A DNA stretch of 64,000 nucleotides from Streptomyces apocyni. GTDB taxonomy: Bacteria > Actinomycetota > Actinomycetes > Streptomycetales > Streptomycetaceae. Below the pieces are notes generated by a model. That model was not told where the DNA came from, made no database searches, and saw only the letters and a list, made by a program, of their open reading frames with translations. The position numbers and the translations under genes were made by a program. This document shows positions 61,317 through 64,000 of the stretch, one piece after another (within the stretch, counting starts at the first letter, position 1; the number at the start of each line of letters is the position of its first letter). The stretch lies in contig NZ_WHOM01000065.1 in assembly GCF_009739465.1 (NCBI RefSeq), positions 370,313 through 434,312 of the forward strand. The letters run 5' to 3'.

Positions 61317-63962
61317 ATGGATTCGACACATAAGGGACCGGAAGAGCACGGTCACGACAGCGGCGACTTCGGTGAGCGCGGGGGCACCCCGGGCGGCGCG
61401 GGTCCACCGCGCCCGCCGCGTGACGCGCTCACTCCCGACCGCGGCGGGCCGGTGCCCGCCCGCGTGGTCCAACTGGTTTCGGGCGACTTCCTGCTGACGG
61501 TCAACCCCGTCGACGGCAGCGAGATCGAGCCATGTCCGCCGGGTGAGCAGCCGCCCACGCCCCGGAAGTACAGCCCCACCGAGCGAGCCGAGCTGAACCG
61601 GTCCGCTCAGCGGCCCCTGGCGCCCAGCGGCGAGGCCGGGTCCGGGACCGTGCCGCCGCTCCTGGAGCGCCAGGAGGAGCGTGAGCGGCTCGTACGCCTG
61701 CTCGCGCGCGGGCGCTCGGTGCGGCTCACCGGACCCGCCGGATCGGGCCGCAGCAGCCTGCTCGACACCGTCGCGGACGACTGCGCGGACCTCGCGCCAG
61801 ACGGCGTCATTCGCCTGAGCGGCCACCGCCGCACTGCCGCCGACCTGCTCTTCGACCTCTACACCGCCGCCTTCACGGCCGAGCGTCACCGCCCCGACCG
61901 CGGCGAACTCCTTGAGCTGGTCAGCGGCGTCGGAGCGGTCGTCGTCGTGGACGACCTCGAATTCGGCGGACCGGCCCTGGACGAACTCCTCGACGCCACG
62001 CCCGAGTGCGCCTTCCTGCTCGCCGCGACGCCCGAGGTCGCCGCACCCTCGCCCGACTCGCACCTCGAAGAGGTCTTCCTCGGCGGGCTCAGCCGCAGTG
62101 GCGGCCTGGAGCTCCTTGAGCGGTGCGTGGACCGGACGCTCACCGAGGACGAGGCAGCCTGGGCCGGTGACCTGTGGTTCGAGTCCGAGGGGCTGCCGCT
62201 GCGCTTCGTCCAGGCCGGGGCCCTGCTCAGACAGCGCGACCAACTGCGCGCCGACCCTGGCGCCTTCGACGCGTACGGCTACTTCGACGGCCCGGGTGCC
62301 GCTCCCCACGACGCGCCTTTCGACGCCGAGGACGGTCACGACGTACCCCTGCCGAGCATCGCCGAAGGCGCCGCGCCCGCCGTACTGCTCGCCTCGCGGC
62401 TGAGCGAGTCGGCCCGCGCCACGCTGCGCTTCGCCGTCGCGCTCGGCGGTGAGGTACCGCACCAGGCGCATCTGCCCGCCCTGGTCGGTGACACCCACGC
62501 GGACGCCGCACTCGGCGAACTGGCCGGCGTCGCCCTGGTCACCCCCGTCGGCGCGCGCCACCGGCTCGCGGCCGGGGTGCTGACCCAGCTGCTGGCGGGC
62601 GGGTACGGCGATGACAGCGCCGAGCGGGCGCACACCGCCGCTCAGCACTACGCCTGGTGGGCCGGGCACCCGTCGGTGACCCCGGAGCGGGCCGTCGCCG
62701 AGGCGGACGCGCTGCTGGCCGCGCTGACCGCACAGGTGCCAGGCGGTGACTCCGGGCAGTTGAGCACCGCGGTGCTGCTGGCCCGGACAGCGGCACCGGC
62801 GTTCGCGGCCGGGCTGGGCTGGAGCGCCTGGGAGCGGGCGCTGCGCACCGGTCTGGAGGCGGCACGGCTGGCCGGAGAGGTCGCCGAAGAGGCGTACTTC
62901 CACCACGACCTCGGCATACTCGCGCTCCTCGGCGGCCAGTTGGACCGGGCCCGCGCCGAGCTGGAGGCATCCATCGGGATGCGCGGGGTGCTCGCGGACA
63001 AGCGCGGCACGGTCGCCGGCCGGCGGGCCCTGGCGCTGGTCGCCGACCGCTCGGGCGGCGCCGTGCACGGCGGGCGCACGCCAGCGGGCGAGGAGGTGCC
63101 GGCCGCGCGGTACGAGGAGTCGGCGTCGCCGCCGCGTGGTGTACCCGCGGCCCTGCCGTTCCCCACGCCGCAGTACACACCGGACGAGACGTTGGTCACC
63201 CGGCAGCAGGGCCCGGTATCCGGAGGTGCTGGTCTGTCAACGGCCGGGACCCGCCGCACCCTCTTCAGCAGCGCCCGGCGCAATCTGGCCGCCGCGGGGG
63301 CGGGCGCCCTGCTCGCCGCCGTACTGGGCACGGTGGTGACCCTCGGCGCGACCTCCGGCGAGGAGCCGCCTCCCAACAGCGTCAAGCCGGACCAGTCGGC
63401 CAGCGAGGACGGCGGCGACGGCGGTCTCCCCGCCGACCGGGCGGACAAGGACACCGGCGGAGCCCCGGCCACCAGCCGTCCCGGTAACGGCGGCGGCCCC
63501 GACGTGGCCCGCGGCACGGCGCGCCCGGACGGCACCGGCGAGCCGGGCGACCCGTCCGGCACCGCCGACCCGTCGGCCACACCCGACCCGTCCGCCTCCG
63601 GTACGCAGCCCAGCTCCCCGGACCCCACCACGTCGGACGACCCGGACCCCACATCCCCGGACCCGACCACACCCAAGCCGACCGCCCCCGACCCGGACCC
63701 CGACCCGGACCCGACCACGCCGGACCCGGACCCCACGACGCCGGACCCGGAGCCGACGACCACGCCCGAGCCGGAGCCCACCACCGAGGAGCCGCCGGAG
63801 ACCTCGACGGCGAGCGCCCCGACATCCAGCACACCGGTGAAGAGCAGCGCCCCGGCCAGCAGCAGCGCACCCGCGAGCAGCAGCGCTCCAGCGAGCAGCA
63901 GCGCCCCAGCGAGCAGCGGCAGCGCCGCCAGCTCACCGAGCGGGTCGGACCCCGTCATCTGA
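61317..63962 (+). CDS. Large membrane-anchored P-loop-like protein with repetitive extracellular tail
   Basis: This 881-residue protein has a disordered N-terminus, then an AAA/STAND-like ATPase region (SVRLTGPAGSGRSSLLD; Walker B VGAVVVVDDLEF) in which the Walker A Lys is Arg. A helical region follows, with AEEAYFHHDLGILALLGGQL and DRARAELEASIGMRG that resembles one or two TPR units. One membrane segment (about residues 662-682, AAGAGALLAAVLGTVVTLGA) leads to an extracellular tail of Pro/Asp/Thr repeats (PDPDPTTPDPEPTT) and SSAPAS repeats. The topology puts the ATPase inside. The function is unknown. The ATG at 61317 follows GGGGGG. Confidence 0.75.
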   Translation: MDSTHKGPEEHGHDSGDFGERGGTPGGAGPPRPPRDALTPDRGGPVPARVVQLVSGDFLLTVNPVDGSEIEPCPPGEQPPTPRKYSPTERAELNRSAQRPLAPSGEAGSGTVPPLLERQEERERLVRLLARGRSVRLTGPAGSGRSSLLDTVADDCADLAPDGVIRLSGHRRTAADLLFDLYTAAFTAERHRPDRGELLELVSGVGAVVVVDDLEFGGPALDELLDATPECAFLLAATPEVAAPSPDSHLEEVFLGGLSRSGGLELLERCVDRTLTEDEAAWAGDLWFESEGLPLRFVQAGALLRQRDQLRADPGAFDAYGYFDGPGAAPHDAPFDAEDGHDVPLPSIAEGAAPAVLLASRLSESARATLRFAVALGGEVPHQAHLPALVGDTHADAALGELAGVALVTPVGARHRLAAGVLTQLLAGGYGDDSAERAHTAAQHYAWWAGHPSVTPERAVAEADALLAALTAQVPGGDSGQLSTAVLLARTAAPAFAAGLGWSAWERALRTGLEAARLAGEVAEEAYFHHDLGILALLGGQLDRARAELEASIGMRGVLADKRGTVAGRRALALVADRSGGAVHGGRTPAGEEVPAARYEESASPPRGVPAALPFPTPQYTPDETLVTRQQGPVSGGAGLSTAGTRRTLFSSARRNLAAAGAGALLAAVLGTVVTLGATSGEEPPPNSVKPDQSASEDGGDGGLPADRADKDTGGAPATSRPGNGGGPDVARGTARPDGTGEPGDPSGTADPSATPDPSASGTQPSSPDPTTSDDPDPTSPDPTTPKPTAPDPDPDPDPTTPDPDPTTPDPEPTTTPEPEPTTEEPPETSTASAPTSSTPVKSSAPASSSAPASSSAPASSSAPASSGSAASSPSGSDPVI
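63835..63915. repeat. AGCAGCGC-type tandem repeats coding the SSAPAS tail
   Basis: Five imperfect 18-bp units coding SSAPAS lie at the 3' end of the gene. They resemble wall-spanning Ser/Ala/Pro linkers. Confidence 0.85.
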
Positions 63963-63995
63963 ACACGACGGTGCCGCTGAACACGACGGTGCCGC
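63960..63995. repeat. Two copies of an 18-bp unit after the stop codon
   Basis: TGAACACGACGGTGCCGC occurs twice in a row; the first copy begins with the TGA stop of the preceding gene. The window ends a few bases later. Confidence 0.85.
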
Positions 63996-64000
63996 GCCAC

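Noticed and set aside
63835..63915. Regular repeats considered as a CRISPR array
   Set aside because: Units are contiguous without unique spacers and stay in the reading frame of a wall-linker tail.

Overview
The window is about 72% G+C, uses many GTG and TTG starts, has long runs of overlapping ATGA/GTGA gene pairs, and carries the block nrtL-lysA-hom-thrC-thrB-rho-LCP-rpmE-prfA-prmC-sua5-glyA-wecA-like-atpIBEFHAGDC. Together these point to a Streptomyces (or close actinobacterial) chromosome. All calls come from reading the sequence; no database search was run.

Region 1 (1-8.5 kb) is part of a cobalamin corrin-ring cluster. It has the 5' end of cbiD, cobK, a translationally coupled cobG-cobH-cobIJ operon, and cobN behind a cobalamin riboswitch. 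Region 2 (8.6-14.1 kb) is a five-gene minus-strand operon of unknown substrate: a TusA-like/radical-SAM fusion, a DoxX-like membrane protein, and a PhnD/PhnC/PhnE-type ABC importer. A 179-bp element with perfect 23-bp inverted ends separates it from a divergent methyltransferase. Region 3 (15.1-17.1 kb) is a two-gene permease/His-rich membrane protein pair. Region 4 (17.4-23.5 kb) is B12-dependent control in action: metE, the B12-independent methionine synthase, and a btuFCD-type importer, each behind its own cobalamin riboswitch. The importer also has an iron-box-like site.

Region 5 (23.5-29.7 kb) is a decaying mobile-element hotspot at a tRNA-Arg(CCG) gene. It holds a transposase remnant, a broken integrase, an orphan PD-(D/E)XK-like protein, and a roughly 4.1-kb element bounded by a 41-bp copy of the tRNA 3' end. 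That element carries a PIN toxin/antitoxin pair, an integrase and a frameshifted gene.

Region 6 (29.9-55.7 kb) is conserved core: lysine/threonine synthesis from aspartate, Rho, an LCP cell-wall ligase, ribosomal protein L31, release factor 1 and its methylase, tRNA t6A synthesis, a phosphatase homologue lacking its catalytic cysteine, serine hydroxymethyltransferase, a polyprenyl-phosphate sugar-phosphate transferase, and the full F1Fo ATP synthase operon ending at a strong hairpin. Region 7 (55.7-64 kb) holds a DUF2550 protein, a two-component system, a membrane protein, a PduO-type cobalamin adenosyltransferase (a second link to B12), a 3-hydroxyacyl-CoA dehydrogenase, a STAS protein, and a large membrane-anchored P-loop-like protein with a repetitive extracellular tail.

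The best candidate for an undescribed system is the TusA-radical SAM/DoxX/PhnCDE-like operon. A recurring oddity is short tandem duplication at gene edges and linkers throughout the window.
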